Shown here: piece by piece, positions 63,527-64,000 of the stretch
How the letters are laid out: every line of letters begins with the position of its first letter
Numbering within the stretch: the stretch's first letter is position 1
From: BMS3ABIN04 sp964553325
GTDB lineage: Bacteria; Bacteroidota; Ignavibacteria; Ignavibacteriales; Melioribacteraceae
NCBI GenBank assembly: GCA_964553325.1
Contig: CAZKKI010000071.1
Coordinates: 62,001 to 126,000, forward strand
Direction of reading: 5' to 3'
Length of the DNA stretch: 64,000 bases
Notes under the pieces: model-generated
Seen by the model: the letters and a program-made list of their open reading frames with translations, nothing else
Told to the model about the DNA's origin: nothing
Database searches by the model: none
Translations under genes and position numbers: made by a program

Positions 63527-63534
63527 TAAATTTG
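63527..63534 (+). promoter_or_regulatory. Possible -7 element before coaD
   Basis: TAAATTTG matches the TAnnTTTG consensus 45 bases before the coaD ATG. The -33 position reads TTTAAG, so support is weak. Confidence 0.3.
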
Positions 63535-63578
63535 TTATATTGTACCGAGCATAATCACATTAGAATTTTAGGAGAAAT

Positions 63579-64000
63579 ATGAAAAGAGTAATTTATCCCG
63601 GAACATTTGATCCGGTTACCAACGGACATATTGATGTAATTAAAAGAGCAACGGAATTGTTCGACGAAGTGGTTGTTACGGTTGCCAAAAACCCTTCCAA
63701 ATCTCCGTTGTTTACAGTCTCGGAACGAATTGAAATGTTGGAAATAAGTTTGAAAGACATACCTAATGTTTTTGTGGATAGTTTCGGCGGATTGGTTGTA
63801 GACCACGCCAAAGAAATCGGTGCGGTCGGAATCATCAGAGGATTGCGCGCTATAAGTGATTTCGAATTCGAATTTCAAATGGCGCTTATGAACAGGAGAT
63901 TAAACAGTTCGCTGAAAACAATTTTTCTTATGCCGAATGAAAAATATACATATCTTAACTCAACGATAATCCGAAATCTGGCTCAGTTCGACGGGAACAT
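63579..64000 (+). CDS. coaD: Pantetheine-phosphate adenylyltransferase (3' end outside window)
   Basis: The first 140 residues are present. They start KRVIYPGTFDPVTNGHID, the HxGH-like nucleotide site of CoaD, then have RGLRAISDFEFEFQMA and the C-terminal STIIRNLA motif near the window end. The enzyme makes dephospho-CoA in coenzyme A biosynthesis. AGGAGAAAT precedes the ATG closely. The full protein should be about 160 residues, so only about 20 are cut off. Confidence 0.95.
   Translation, partial: MKRVIYPGTFDPVTNGHIDVIKRATELFDEVVVTVAKNPSKSPLFTVSERIEMLEISLKDIPNVFVDSFGGLVVDHAKEIGAVGIIRGLRAISDFEFEFQMALMNRRLNSSLKTIFLMPNEKYTYLNSTIIRNLAQFDGN

Noticed and set aside
1..64000. tRNA genes, CRISPR arrays, insertion sequences or prophage genes
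   Set aside because: I found no cloverleaf, repeat-spacer pattern, transposase, integrase or phage structural gene. Very diverged ones could be missed by eye.

Overview
The window is 64 kb of AT-rich, densely coded bacterial chromosome with no sign of a mobile element, prophage, CRISPR array, rRNA or tRNA. It most likely comes from the Ignavibacteria, close to the Bacteroidota/Chlorobi. Evidence for this: a secreted peptidase ends in a type IX secretion (T9SS) sorting domain with the NYPNPFNPST signature; a PorV/PorQ-type barrel protein is present; IspG is the long form; glucosamine-6-phosphate deaminase is fused to a PIG-L domain; and several upstream regions carry Bacteroidota-style promoters (TTG, about 20-21 bases, TAnnTTTG). 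Shine-Dalgarno sequences are often weak and TTG or GTG starts are common.

Layout. Positions 1-8.8 kb hold metabolic and envelope genes: the end of a DapB-like amine dehydrogenase, the NagB/PIG-L fusion, a lipoprotein, a DUF4412 protein, two membrane proteins, a deoxyhypusine-synthase-like enzyme and a PflX-type radical SAM protein. From 8.8 to 15.7 kb are a GH13 glycosidase, DNA primase, a DJ-1/PfpI protein, IspG, a 55-residue membrane peptide and a small secreted coiled-coil protein. A signalling block follows (15.9-21.0 kb): PAS histidine kinase, sigma-54 activator and a receiver-SpoIIE phosphatase in one operon, then a separate membrane histidine kinase. From 21.1 to 28.2 kb are a glycosyltransferase, an Lrp regulator directly ahead of glutamine synthetase, a quinone-oxidoreductase-like protein, a TPR protein, a YhfC-like membrane protein and the PorV/PorQ-like protein.

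Positions 28.4-38.8 kb form a long rightward envelope run: a membrane-anchored protein, BamD, an acyl-CoA thioesterase, an FG-GAP repeat protein, an MXAN_6640-type HExxH protease, a CcmAB-like ABC transporter, an M23 peptidase with T9SS signal and a secreted protein of unknown fold. After a MORN-repeat protein and a membrane thioredoxin comes a compact leftward menaquinone operon (49.3-41.0 kb) in the order menF-D-H-B-A-C-E, with a DHNA-CoA-hydrolase-like thioesterase converging on it. Together these cover the route from chorismate to demethylmenaquinone; only the final methyltransferase is missing from the window.

Positions 49.3-57.9 kb hold a YgjP-type peptidase, a MarR regulator and a leftward group: purM, a lipoprotein, a TonB-dependent receptor, a TatD-radical SAM fusion, PBP4-type carboxypeptidase and prmA. 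The right end is the heat-shock operon hrcA-grpE-dnaJ, then a ComEA-like protein whose start looks frameshifted, a pseudopilin-like protein, a PilM-like protein, rsmD and the start of coaD.

No clearly new defence or mobile system is visible. The items most worth checking are the uncharacterised envelope operon, the TatD-radical SAM fusion, the comEA-like start, the pilus-like trio and the promoter motif.
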